Positions 27,199-36,735 of a DNA stretch of 64,000 nucleotides are shown here, piece by piece (position 1 is the stretch's first letter; each line of letters starts with the position of its first letter). The notes under the pieces are model-generated. The model had not been told where the DNA came from, searched no databases, and was given only the letters and a program-made list of their open reading frames with translations. Source of the stretch: Nannocystis pusilla (GTDB lineage: Bacteria; Myxococcota_A; Polyangia; Nannocystales; Nannocystaceae); NCBI RefSeq assembly GCF_026626665.1, contig NZ_JAPNKE010000002.1, forward strand, positions 5,309,168-5,373,167, in the 5' to 3' direction. Position numbers and translations under genes: made by a program.

Positions 27199-28497
27199 AT
27201 GATCTACTTCATGTTCGCCACGGGCATCGAGAACAGCTGTCCGACCGTCTCCGGCCGACGCGTCGACGAGATGGAGAAGTGCCGCCATTACGACCAGTGG
27301 CGCCGCGACTTCGACCTCGTGGAGGAGTGCGAGATCCGCTACTTGCGGTACGGCCCGCCGATCTATCGGACCTGGCTCGGGCCCGACCGGTACGACTGGG
27401 ACTTCGCCGACGAGACGTTCGCCGAGCTCCGGCGGCGAGACATCGTCCCGATCACCGACCTCTGCCACTTCGGCGTGCCCGACTGGATCGGGGACTATCA
27501 GAACCCCGACTTTCCGGCGCTGTTCGCCGACTACGCCCGCGCCTTCGCCGAGCGTTTCCCGTGGATCCAGCTCTACACGCCCATCAACGAGATGTATATC
27601 TGCGCGCTGTTCTCGGCCAAGTACGGCTGGTGGAACGAACAGCTCAAGACGGACCGCGCGTTCGTGACCGCGCTCAAACACATCGTCAAGGCCAACGTGC
27701 TGGCGATGGGGCGGATCCTCGAGGTGCGGCCCGACGCCATCTTCATCCAGAGCGAATCCAGCGAGTACAACCACGCGCAGAACCCGGCCGCGATCCGCCC
27801 GGCGGAGACGCTCAACGCGGTGCGGTTCCTGTCGCTCGACCTGAATTACGGGCACCGCGTCAATTCGACGATGTACGAGTATCTGCTCGACAACGGCCTC
27901 ACGCGCGACGAATACCACTTCTTCCTCGCCGGTCGGCTCAAGCACCACTGCGTCATGGGGAACGACTATTATTCGACCAACGAGCACCTCGTCCATCCCG
28001 ACGGCACCACCGAGGCGTCCGGCGAGATCTTCGGCTACGCGGTGATCACCAATCAGTACTACGCGCGCTATCGCCTGCCCATCATGCACACGGAGACCAA
28101 CCTGATGGAGGGCCCGGGCAAGAACGAGGCGGTCCGCTGGCTGCGGAAGGAGTGGGCCAACGTCCTGCGCGTCCGCAACGACGGCCTGCCGATCGTCGGC
28201 TTCACCTGGTACTCGCTCGTCGACCAGGTCGACTGGGACACCGCGCTGCGCGAGGACAACGGGCGCGCCAACCCGCTCGGCCTCTACGACCTCGACCGAA
28301 AGCCCCGCGCGGTCGCCGAGGTCTACCGGCAGCTGATCACCGAGTGGCGCGAGGTCCTGCCGACCCAGAGCGTCGTGCTCGGCCTGCCCATACGCCCTCC
28401 GAGCGAGCACGACGACACTGCGACGCGGCAGCTCGTCGCCGGCGCGCGCAGCCGCGAGCGGCGCTACCAGAAGGCGCCGTCGAACGACCAATCTTGA
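27199..28497 (+). CDS. Glycoside hydrolase family 1 (beta-glucosidase-like)
   Basis: A 432-residue TIM-barrel enzyme. The start MIYFMFATGIENSCPT places the GH1 substrate-binding strand at the N-terminus. The acid/base Glu lies in LYTPINEMY (about residue 134) and the nucleophile Glu in MHTETNLMEG (about 300). The conserved FTWYSLVDQVDW segment closes the active site. There is no signal peptide from this start, so the enzyme is probably cytoplasmic. It is followed by an SDR gene after 14 bp, so the two are probably co-transcribed. The sugar is unknown; the sequence is a divergent branch of the family. Confidence 0.85.
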   Translation: MIYFMFATGIENSCPTVSGRRVDEMEKCRHYDQWRRDFDLVEECEIRYLRYGPPIYRTWLGPDRYDWDFADETFAELRRRDIVPITDLCHFGVPDWIGDYQNPDFPALFADYARAFAERFPWIQLYTPINEMYICALFSAKYGWWNEQLKTDRAFVTALKHIVKANVLAMGRILEVRPDAIFIQSESSEYNHAQNPAAIRPAETLNAVRFLSLDLNYGHRVNSTMYEYLLDNGLTRDEYHFFLAGRLKHHCVMGNDYYSTNEHLVHPDGTTEASGEIFGYAVITNQYYARYRLPIMHTETNLMEGPGKNEAVRWLRKEWANVLRVRNDGLPIVGFTWYSLVDQVDWDTALREDNGRANPLGLYDLDRKPRAVAEVYRQLITEWREVLPTQSVVLGLPIRPPSEHDDTATRQLVAGARSRERRYQKAPSNDQS

Positions 28498-28511
28498 GCC
28501 GGGAGCCGACC

Positions 28512-29282
28512 ATGCCGAACACCGCCGAAACACCCACCTCGTGCCGCCGCTTCGCCGGCAAGACAGCGATCGTGACCGGCGGCGCGAGCGGCATCGGCCT
28601 CGCCGCCGCCCGCCGCCTCGCCGCCGAGGGGGCGAGGCTGGTGCTCGCCGACTTGCACGGCGAGGCCGCCGATTCGGCCGCACGGGCGCTCGTCGCCGCC
28701 GGCGCCGCGGAAGCGCTCGGCGTCGCCTGCGACGTCAGCCGGGACGATCAGGTCGAGGCCTGCATGCGGCGAGCGCTGGACCGCTTCGGCGCCGTCGACG
28801 TGATCGTCAACAACGCCGGCCTGATGACCTTCGAGCCGTTCATCGACCTCACCGGCGCCGACTGGGCCCGGGTCCTCGGCGTCGACTTGATGGGCGCGTT
28901 CCTGTTCATTCGCCAGGGCCTGTTGCACATGCACGCCGGCGGGGCCATCGTCAACGTCTCGAGCATCCACGCCCGCGAGACCGAGCCCCACGTCGCCCCG
29001 TACGCCGCGGCCAAGGCGGCTCTGGTCTCGCTGACCCGCAGCGCCGCGATCGAGGGCAAGCCGCGGGGCATCCGCGTCAACGCGGTGCTGCCCGGGGCGA
29101 TTGACACGCCGATGCTGTGGGAGAACCCCAACGTGAAGTCGGGCGTCGAGCGGATCGATCGCTCCGAGGTCGGCCACCCCGAGGACGTCGCGGCGGCGAT
29201 CGCCTTCCTGGCCGCGCCGGAGGCCGCGTTCGTGCAGGGCACCGCGATGGTCGTGGACGGCGGCCGACTCGCCCGCCTGTGA
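28512..29282 (+). CDS. Short-chain dehydrogenase/reductase
   Basis: A 256-residue classical SDR. It shows the nucleotide-binding TGGASGIG, NNAG at about residue 97, catalytic Ser in VNVSSIH, and YAAAK active-site Tyr/Lys. ADLH after the second strand suggests NAD preference (acidic residue). GGGAG lies before the ATG. It sits 14 bp downstream of the GH1 gene and probably oxidises or reduces a sugar-derived or related substrate. This pairing is an inference from the operon. Confidence 0.93.
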   Translation: MPNTAETPTSCRRFAGKTAIVTGGASGIGLAAARRLAAEGARLVLADLHGEAADSAARALVAAGAAEALGVACDVSRDDQVEACMRRALDRFGAVDVIVNNAGLMTFEPFIDLTGADWARVLGVDLMGAFLFIRQGLLHMHAGGAIVNVSSIHARETEPHVAPYAAAKAALVSLTRSAAIEGKPRGIRVNAVLPGAIDTPMLWENPNVKSGVERIDRSEVGHPEDVAAAIAFLAAPEAAFVQGTAMVVDGGRLARL

Positions 29283-29541
29283 CGCTCCCGGCGAGTCGCG
29301 CGGTCCGGCGCGTCCGCCGTCGGCCGCGTCCTCCGGCCGCCTCCCAGGCGCGACTGCGACGAGCCGCCGGACCGAGCCGTACCGTAGGCGACAGCGCCAC
29401 CGCCGTTCGCATCGAAGCCAGAGCGCGAGCTGAGCTCGCTGGGCCGCCACGTACGCCCGCGTCCTGCGAATGGGTCGGAACGCGGTTGACGACGCGGGCC
29501 ACGCGGATCACGTCAAGCGAGTGAGTCCGCCCCGCACCAGC

Positions 29542-30521
29542 ATGAAGATCGCCGCCGAGGGGCGACGGCGGGCCATCTTCGCCGCGCTCGCCGGCAACCT
29601 CCTCGTCGCGCTGACGAAGTTGGCCGCGGCGTGGTGGACGGGCAGCTCGTCGATGCTGACGGAGGGGATCCATTCGCTCGTCGACACCGGCAACGAGGTC
29701 CTGCTGTTCTACGGCCTCGCCCGCGCGGCGCGACGGCCCGATCCGATGCATCCGTTCGGCTACGGGCGCGAGCTCTATTTCTGGAGCTTCATTGTCGCGT
29801 TGCTGATCTTCGCGCTGGGCGCGGGGGTGTCGATGTACGAGGGGATCGTCCACATCCTGAACCCGGAGCCGATCACCGACCCGCGCATCAACTACATCGT
29901 CCTCGCGCTGTCGGCATTGTTCGAGGTCGGCTCCTGGACGGTCGCCTTCCGCCAGTTCCGCGTGGTGAAAGGCGAGCTCGGTTATCTCGAGGCGGTGCGC
30001 CGGAGCAAGGACCCGCCGACCTTCATGGTCCTGTTCGAGGACAGCGCGGCCCTCGTCGGCCTGCTGATCGCCTTCTGCGGCGTCGCCGGTAGCGTCGCCC
30101 TCGGCGATCCACGCGTGGACGGTCTCGCCTCGATCCTCATCGGCGTCGTGCTCGCGGTCGTCGCCGTCGTGCTCGCCCGCGAGAGCAAGGAGCTGCTCAT
30201 CGGCGAGCGCGCCGAGCCCCGGGTCGTCGAAGCGGTGCTGGCGATCGCCGCCGCCCATCCGGCAGTGCGGCCGCCAACGGCGCCTTGACGAGTCAGCTCG
30301 CGCCCGATCAAATCTTCGTCGCCCTGAGCCTCGAGTTCGAGGACGATCTGCGTGTGCCCGTGGTCGAGGACGCCGTCGCCACGATCGAGGCCAAGGTACG
30401 AGCCGCCCACCCCGAGGTCACGGCCCTGTTCATCAAGCCCGAGACCCCGAAGGCGTTCGCGCAGGCGCACGACCGGCTGTTCGGCCCCGAAGCCGCGTCG
30501 GGCAGGGAGCTGCAGTCATGA
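29542..30521 (+). CDS. Cation diffusion facilitator transporter (one frameshift)
   Basis: A membrane exporter of divalent metal ions. The first frame holds the transmembrane domain with the HxxxD metal site (LTEGIHSLVDTGNEVLL) and the second site (FMVLFEDSAALVGLL). One base appears missing at about 30269-30272. The second frame then supplies the cytoplasmic domain (LTSQLAPDQIFVALSLEFEDDL...EVTALFIKPETPKAF), ending at 30521. The joined chain of about 326 residues is normal for the family. Which metal is transported cannot be told. The start is ATG 29542; a GTG at 29521 is possible. Confidence 0.88.
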
Positions 30522-30672
30522 CGACACCACCGGCGGCGGCGCCGGCTGGCTGAAGATGGCCGGCAAACTTCACGCGCGGCCAGCTCATGGTTCGCCCTCT
30601 GGGACACCGGCGACGGCATCTACGACTCGCGGGTCGTCCTCGACGACTGGGTCTGGTCAGTAGAGGCCTCGC
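30517..30672 (+). pseudogene. Remnant of a choice-of-anchor-type surface protein
   Basis: Immediately at the end of the transporter gene, a different frame reads HDDTTGGGAGWLKMAGK. After further shifts it reads TRGQLM and then FALWDTGDGIYDSRVVLDDWVWSVE. This order matches the C-terminal end of large myxobacterial choice-of-anchor proteins. No start, N-terminus or clean stop remains, so it is a decayed fragment left by a deletion that joined it to the transporter's 3' end. Confidence 0.6.
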
Positions 30673-30717
30673 GGCCGCGAGTCCAGCCCGACTGGCGACG
30701 CCGGCGATCGCCCGCCG

Positions 30718-30978
30718 TCACTCCTTGTCGCCCTCGTCGTTCTCGCCGTCATCGTTCGCGTCACGGTCGTCGTGATCGTCCTGGACCCACAACCAGTGCA
30801 AGGTCCGGTGCCGGGTGCCCTTCTCGGCGCCGCTTCGGTCGTCCTGGCTCGCGCCGTCGCCCCGACGAGCCTCGCGGCGCGTGGAAGCGACGCGCTCGTC
30901 CGCCGCCGAGGGCTTGCTGCAACCGATGCCGAGCGAAACGAGGAGCGTCCCGAGCAACGCGTAATGGAGCGATTTCAT
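30718..30978 (-). CDS. Small lipoprotein with charged tail
   Basis: An 86-residue protein. The signal MKSLHYALLGTLLVSLGIGC has a good lipobox. The mature part is Arg/Asp/Glu-rich, ending DDHDDRDANDDGENDEGDKE, which could bind cations. No family recognised. A ribosome site GGAGG lies upstream of 30978. Confidence 0.65.
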   Translation of the reverse strand: MKSLHYALLGTLLVSLGIGCSKPSAADERVASTRREARRGDGASQDDRSGAEKGTRHRTLHWLWVQDDHDDRDANDDGENDEGDKE

Positions 30979-31392
30979 GCGCGACCTCCACCGATCAGGA
31001 TGTGGGTGAGCGCCGGGCTCGCAACTCGCCGAGGGCCGTCGCTGACTCGATCGAATTATCTTTAAAACAGGTCACGTTTTTCCTAACTATTTCGCTAGGT
31101 TCTCCTGACGTGCGCCTGTGATCGGCCGCGCGTGACGGAGGTGAATGCCGTCACCTTCGCGGAAGGACCTGCCGCGCGAACTCTCCGCCGGATCGCCGGG
31201 AAGCCGAAGGCGGCGCGCTCACGGCCGACCGCGTCGCGCAAGCGGTCGAGCGGTTCGAATGTGTTTCCACATGGTCCGCTACTTCGCACCGGCGCCCGAC
31301 ACGCCTGTCGTGAGCGTTGACATGCGGTCCGCTGCGCGGGTGACACTGCTCTCGATTCTCGTCCGGCGCGCTTCTTGCTCGGCGCGTAGTTC
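30979..31392. other. Divergent intergenic region with an A/T-rich patch
   Basis: 414 bases. At 31045-31105 the sequence is markedly A/T-rich for this genome (TTATCTTTAAAACAGGTCACGTTTTT) and may hold promoters for both flanking lipoproteins. From about 31132 to 31255 a plus-strand tract reads TEVNAVTFAEGPAARTLRRIAG. After a shift it reads AEGGALTADRVAQAVERFE with coding-like composition. This may be a decayed gene, too short to call. Confidence 0.35.
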
Positions 31393-32705
31393 ATGCGTTC
31401 GACTTCTACACTCGCCATGCTGCTCCTCTGCCAGTGCAACGTGGAATCCCCGCTCTTCGTCACCGAGGGTCCGTCAGGAGGCTCGACGACCGACGCGACG
31501 ACGGGCGGGCCGTCCGACTCGACCTCGACCTCGACCTCGACCTCGACCTCGGACAGTGAGGCGACTTGGACGGATGGAGAACCCGACCAGCCGACGGAGA
31601 GCGGCGGTCCTGGCGAGTGCGAGGGATGGCCGGAGCAGGGTTTCTCGCCGCTCTGGGCTCCGAGTGGTGAAAGCACCGGAGAGCCGATACCGGACCCGGT
31701 CGAGTTTGCCTGCCCAGGCGCACGCTGGATCTACGTGTCGACCAGCACGACCGCCTCCTATAGTGATCTGGCGGTCGACTCGCGCGGCCACGTGCTGATC
31801 GCCGGGCCCGAATGTCCCGGCTTCGTCGTGCGTGAGCTCGACGCCGAGGGCGCCCTGCTCGATGCGGTGATCGTCGGCCCCCATCCGGAGACGGTGCACC
31901 ACTTCGCCGGCGTGGACGCCGAGGACAGCCGGTATATCGCGTATGTGCGCTACAGCGGCCAACCCGCCACCGGGATCCGCAAGTACGATCGAGACGGGGT
32001 GCTCGTGTGGGAGCGCGAGCTCGGAGCGCCCGAGCCCACCCCGGTCGTATTCGCCGTGAATTCCACCGGCGACACGGTCCTGAGCATGATCTCCGAGGAC
32101 GACCCGCGCACGCGGCTCATCAAGCACGATGTTGATGGCGCGCTGGTCTTCGACAAGGAGCTGCCCGGCGCGACGATCAGCGTGCTCGATGTCGACACCG
32201 CCGGCACGATGGCGGGTTTCGACTGGAGCAGTCAGTCGGGTGTCGCCAAGGGCTCGGCCGTCAAGCTCTCGCCCGACGCCGCGGTGCTGTGGTCGCACGA
32301 GCCGGAGGGGGTGATGAATCGGGCGCACGCGCGCTGGCTCGCAGGCGGCGACATGCTGTTCGCGTCCATGTTCTCCGGCACCAACAATTCGACGGTCGGG
32401 CGCTACACCGCAGATGGCACGGTCGTCTGGGAGCATCCGGGTCCGCAATCGACATCAACGATTCGGTCGTCGACCTCGCCTCCAACGGCGCGGGCGAGCT
32501 GGCCATCGGCATCGACTGGTTCGGCGAGATGCGGGTCGCCAAGGTCGAGGCCTCGGGCGACCCGGGCGTGTCCCATACCTGCGCAACGGACGCGCTGGCG
32601 AGCGCCCGGGTGACGATCGGCGCCGACGGCTCGCTGTATCTACTCGGGGCCGCGAATATCGATGGATTCACCCGGGTCTTCGTCGCGGCCTTCGATGGCT
32701 CGTGA
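31393..32705 (+). CDS. Beta-propeller surface lipoprotein (one frameshift)
   Basis: Lipoprotein of about 437 residues. The signal MRSTSTLAMLLLCQC is followed by a Ser/Thr-rich linker encoded by a hexamer repeat, then repeating blades (YSDLAVDSRGHVLIAG, DEDSRY..., GIRKYDRDGVLVWERELG, LIKHDVDGALVFDKELPG) like PQQ or SBBP propellers. The frame breaks at a G run (32439-32441) with one base missing. The other frame continues the same blade pattern (GSAIDINDSVVDLASNGAGELAIGIDW...ADGSLYLLGA) to 32705. A clean hairpin follows the stop. Confidence 0.78.
31519..31551 (+). repeat. Hexamer repeat TCGACC, five-plus copies
   Basis: Perfect TCGACC tandem copies encode alternating Ser-Thr in the linker of the propeller lipoprotein. 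Slippage would change linker length without frame loss. Confidence 0.85.
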
Positions 32706-32713
32706 TCGCATGG

Positions 32714-32729
32714 ATGTCCTGAAGGACAT
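32714..32729 (+). terminator. Hairpin ATGTCC-TGAA-GGACAT
   Basis: The most regular member of the dispersed family: a perfect 6-bp stem with a GNRA-like TGAA tetraloop, eight bases after the stop of the propeller lipoprotein. The base after the stem is G, not a T run, so if it terminates transcription it is not a classic intrinsic terminator. Confidence 0.55.
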
Positions 32730-33056
32730 GTCAAACGAGGCTGGCGAACAAGAGGACGCACAGCCTGACGCCGGGCGAGCGGTGATGCACGACATGCGGT
32801 GGCGGCTCGGCCGTGTCATGCTGCGCCGTTTCAGCGGGTGAGGGTCCCGTCCGGGTTAGCGCCGGAGCACCCGGAAGCAGACCCCAGGCTCGAGGAGAGC
32901 GCAAGCCCGCGCAGGGCGGTTTCAGGACAGGTGCAATCTGAGCATCTTCAACCCCGCGCGCAGCAGTGTGCCGGGCGACGGACGGCGGTTATCCTGCATG
33001 GCGTGGGGCTCGGCGTTACCGGCCTCGTCGGGTTCGCAGGCTATCGTCGACATCGA
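32730..33056. other. Convergent intergenic region
   Basis: About 327 bases between the convergent ends of two surface-protein genes. It contains a loose pair CATGCGG/CCGTGTCATG near 32787-32823. No gene-like frame. Confidence 0.35.
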
Positions 33057-34675
33057 TCACACGCAGTCTTCCATGTCGCTGCCGGCGACGCAGAGGCCGA
33101 TCTTCTCGTCGCACTCCCCGTCGTTCGGCCACGGGCATGGGTCGACGGGGCCTGGCGCGTCCTTGTTGCCGGCGATCTTGACGATGCCGGAGACGTCGAC
33201 TCCGCGCCCCAGGCGGCGGCGTCGGCCTGCGGCAGGGACGAGTTGAAGAGAATGCTCAGGCGGTCGCCGACCTTCGTCAGCGCGGTGAGTCCGTCGACCG
33301 ACGTGAGGGCCGGGTTGTCGCGGATGTAGAGTTGGCCGTCGACCTCGGCGAGCGCACCGAGGCCGACGAGGTCGACGAGGGCGGCGTTGTTCAGGAGCAC
33401 CAGCGACTCGGCCGAGACCACCTCGGTGAGCTCGCCGAGCGTCGGCAGTGCTTCGTTGTCGGAGATCTCGACCCGGCCTAGCGAGCTGATGCTGCTCAGG
33501 CCGGCGAGCGAGACGAGGACAGGGTTGGAGCGGAGCTCGATGTCGCCGACTTGCTGCAGCGCCGGCAGCGGCCCGAGGGTCGCGATCTCGGTCGACCATA
33601 CGAAGAGTTCGCGGACCTCGACCAGCGAGGCGAGGCCCGCGAGGTCGGAGATCGGCAGCGAGTTGAGCAGCAGCCGGTCGACCGACTCGAGCTCGGCGAG
33701 CGCGCCGAGGTCGGCGAGCGCGAGGTTCTGCGAGAGGACGAGGTCGATCTCGACGTTCGTCAAGGACTCGAGGCCGACAAGGTCGGTGAGGCCGTTTTCG
33801 ACGAGATTGATCGAGACCATCTGCTGGACGCCCGTGAGCGCCCCGAGGTCGGTGAGCAGCGGGTTGCCGGTCAGGCTCAGCGAAAGGCCGTTCCAGTCCA
33901 CTGCCTCGAGGCCAGCGAGACTCTGCAGGTTCGGGTTGTCGTTGGCGCTGAGCTCGACAGTGAGCTCGGTGAGCGCCTCGAGGCCCTGAAGGTCGGTGAT
34001 GCCGACCTGCTGGAGGTGGATGCTGAAGGTGGCCTCGACGCTGCGCAGGCCCGCGAGGTCGGTAAGCGCGGGCAGGCTGACCAGGCCGATGCTCCCGACG
34101 GCGGTGAGATTGTGCAGGCCCTCGAGCGAGCTCAGGTTCGGCATAAAGTTGAAGTAGAACCCACCGGACAGTTCCTGCAGGCCGGACAACGGCAACAGGG
34201 AGGTGAGTCCCGGCATGTGCCCGAGGCGGAGGGAGCCACCGATCGACGTGAGGCCCTCGAGGCCGGTGAGCGTCGTCAGCGGCGGCGCCTTGCCGCCGTC
34301 CTCCGTCGTGATGGCCAGGCTAACGTCGATGCGCGTGAGCGCGGCGAGCGGGGCCAGAGACGTCACGTCGTCGTAGATCAAGAGCGAGCCGGTGATGTGC
34401 GTGCAGCCGGCGAGGGCCTCGAGGGCGGCCTGGTTGTGCACCACGACGTCGCCATCGGGACAGGAACCGGCGGCGCCGGTGGTCGAGTCAGCGGTGGTCG
34501 AGTCAGCGGTGGTGGGTTCGCCCGCGGTGGTCGCCGGGGTGCTCGGGTCGCTCGTCGAGCCGGATCCGCTGATGTCGACCGTCGTGTCGGTCGTGTCGTT
34601 GTCGTCTGCCGTCGCTGGAACACACCCGCCCAGCAACAGGGATCCGATCACTCCATGGATAAGGCGCATCCGCAT
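33057..34675 (-). CDS. Leucine-rich/receptor-L-type repeat lipoprotein (one frameshift)
   Basis: Lipoprotein of about 540 residues. The signal IGSLLLGGC (ATG at 34675 or 34669) is followed by an Asp/Ser/Thr linker and then about 16 leucine-rich repeats of 22-25 residues (LTSLAPLAALTRIDVSL, LTDLAGLRSVEATFSI, LTDLGALTGVQQMVSI). These fit receptor-L-domain/LRR solenoids of bacterial surface proteins. At the C run 33207-33210 a base is missing. The other frame continues GVDVSGIVKIAGNKDAPGP and a Cys-rich end (DPCPWPNDGECDEKIGLC). Probably a surface binding protein. Confidence 0.82.
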
Positions 34676-34699
34676 ACGGTAGCACAGGGGGGCACGGTG

Positions 34700-34983
34700 C
34701 TCGGCGATACGGAGGCGTACGAGCGATCGTCGACCCCAGTCGGCCGGGACGGTGCCCCCGGCGCGCCACCTCGTCGAGGATCGCCGAGGCGGCGCGGGGG
34801 CACCAGCCGCGCACGGCGAGCACCACCCCGAATGCGACGCCGAGCAGGGCCGCCCGGCTCCGGCCTCGGCGCGCTCGGCAGCAGTGGAGCGTGAGCAGCA
34901 GCGCGAAGTTTGACGCCCGGCACGAGGAACAACAGCGCGAGCACTGGCGACAGGCCCGCATCCTCGGCCCGCCGCACCGTCAT
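34700..34983 (-). pseudogene. Possible small membrane protein, frameshifted
   Basis: From an ATG at 34983 one frame reads MTVRRAEDAGLSPVLALLFLVPGV. After removing one base in an AAA run (about 34909-34912), the next frame reads NFALLLTLHCCRARRGRSRAALLGVAFGVVLAV. Together they resemble a two-helix membrane protein. No clear stop occurs before the next gene. Family unknown; a weak call. The left end is approximate. Confidence 0.3.
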
Positions 34984-34992
34984 GGAGTCCGC

Positions 34993-35008
34993 CTGTCTCG
35001 GAGGACAG
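34993..35008. terminator. CTGTC...GACAG hairpin of the dispersed family
   Basis: CTGTCTCGGAGGACAG resembles the element at 4188 and 20157 (TGTCTC-N2-AGGACA). It lies between divergent genes near the start of the doubtful gene at 34983. Confidence 0.35.
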
Positions 35009-35254
35009 GAGGATGAGGAGACGACGATGCGCTCGCCGGTGGTGGCGCCGCGACACACGGTCCGTAGCCGACTGGCTGACCAGCGACTTCGGGCGCACCC
35101 GGCGTGTGCTCCGCCCTTCAACGCGGCCCGCGTCAGCGCCGAGGTTCAGATGGTCCGCTCCTGTGCAAAAGCATGGAGCATCTCCTGGTTCGAACGTACT
35201 ATCCTCGGACCCTCAGCCTTGCCGACCTTTGCCCCGCCGGAGAGCCGCCCACCG

Positions 35255-36384
35255 ATGAGATCGTACCCAGCCTCGATCGACGCCCTACTCTCACTGCTCG
35301 CGCTCGGCGGTGCCTGTGCCGACGATCCGCGTTCGCTGCGCGCACAGACGCCGGCAGCAGGCAGCGGGGCCTCGCGCCCTGGCGGGCACCGCGTCGATGA
35401 GCCGACAGTTCCGGCATCCGACTCGGCGCGACAGATCAGCGAGTACATCGTCGAGATGTACCAGGACAGGGCGGGGAACCTCTGGTTCGGGACGATCTCC
35501 GACGGCGTCTGCCGCCACGATGGTGATTCCTTCGTGTGCTTCACCGAACGGGAGGGATTCAGCGGGGGATCGGTACGGGGATCGTGGAGGATGACGCCGG
35601 GAGCATCTGGTTCGCCACCGACGGTGGCGTCTATCGCCACGACGGCACGTCGTTCACGACGTACACGGTGGCCGATGGACTGAGCGACAACAAGGTCCTG
35701 AGCGCGGCGAAGGACCGCCATGGAACGCTCTGGTTCGGAACCGACGGCGGCGTCTGTCGCCACGACGGCACGACGTTCTCGAGCTTCGCGCTCCCCTTGG
35801 CCACATCCGTCACGGACTTCCCGACGGGCAATCGTTCGCCCTGGCTGGTCTGGAGCATCCGCGAGGACCGCTCTGGGAACCTGTGGTTCGGCACGAATGG
35901 AAGTGGCGTGATCCGCCACGACGGGGAGGTGTTCACGAGGTTCACAACACGCGAGGGGCTCGCCAATGATTTTGTCTTCAGCATCCTCGAGGACCGGCGC
36001 GGGAACCTGTGGTTCGGGACTAACGGCGGCCTCTCCCGCCACGACGGAGCGGCATTCACGACCTACACGACGAGCGATGGGCTGGGCAGCCACGACGTCT
36101 GGGCGATGATCGAGGATCGCAGCGGCAATCTCTGGCTCGGCACCGGCGGCGGCGGTGCGACCCGCTTCGACGGGACATCCTTCATGACCGTCTCGGAGAA
36201 GGATGGCCTCGGCAACGGACACGTTCAGAGCCTCCTGGAGGACCGTAGCGGCCGACTTTGGATCGGTACCTCCGGGGGCGCGTATCAGTTCGACGGTCAC
36301 CGGGCGGTCCACATCACACGTGGGTGGCGTGGCGACCGTTCCGAGCTGCGCGTTCAGTCGCCGGCCGGGGGGACAGCGCCGTAG
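35255..36384 (+). CDS. Two-component-regulator-propeller lipoprotein (one frameshift)
   Basis: Lipoprotein of about 375 residues. The signal ends LALGGAC. It holds seven or so copies of the propeller repeat xxEDRxGNLWFGTNGGLSRHDG (for example EMYQDRAGNLWFGT, EDDAGSIWFATDGG, EDRRGNLWFGTNGG, EDRSGRLWIGTSGG). This is the Reg_prop type normally found as sensor domains of hybrid kinases. No kinase or membrane helix follows, so this is a free-standing surface propeller. A G run at 35564-35568 lacks one base; repeat phase is restored after it. Confidence 0.85.
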
Positions 36385-36735
36385 ATGGCGCTCTGCCAGA
36401 TGGCATCCAGGGCATCATCGGGGGGTCACGGGGCCATTCGCTGGTGACCCCCAAGCTCGTCAGGTTCGGAGGCGAGGCGCGTCATCGGCGTCTTGATCCT
36501 CGTCGTCGTCGAGTTCGACTTCTTCCTCGACCTCGTCGACCACGACGTCGCGGCGAGCATCACTCCCGCATGCACGTAGGGCCGGAGCACCGCCGGCCGG
36601 GATCTTGTAGTTCTTCGCGCGCAGCCGGGTGTCGAGCCCGCTCGCGGCGCTGTTCGACCGCACCCTGGCGCAGCACCCGGAGGCGTGGTCGATGGCTCCG
36701 AGGCCGACACGCTGACGCTCCTCACGGCGGGGAGA
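36385..36735. other. Convergent intergenic region
   Basis: 351 bases. A minus-strand frame at about 36460-36600 encodes an acidic tract (DVVVDEVEEEVELDDDEDQD), but the opposite strand of the same bases is equally open and G/C-biased. It may be a remnant C-terminus; no gene is called. Confidence 0.3.
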
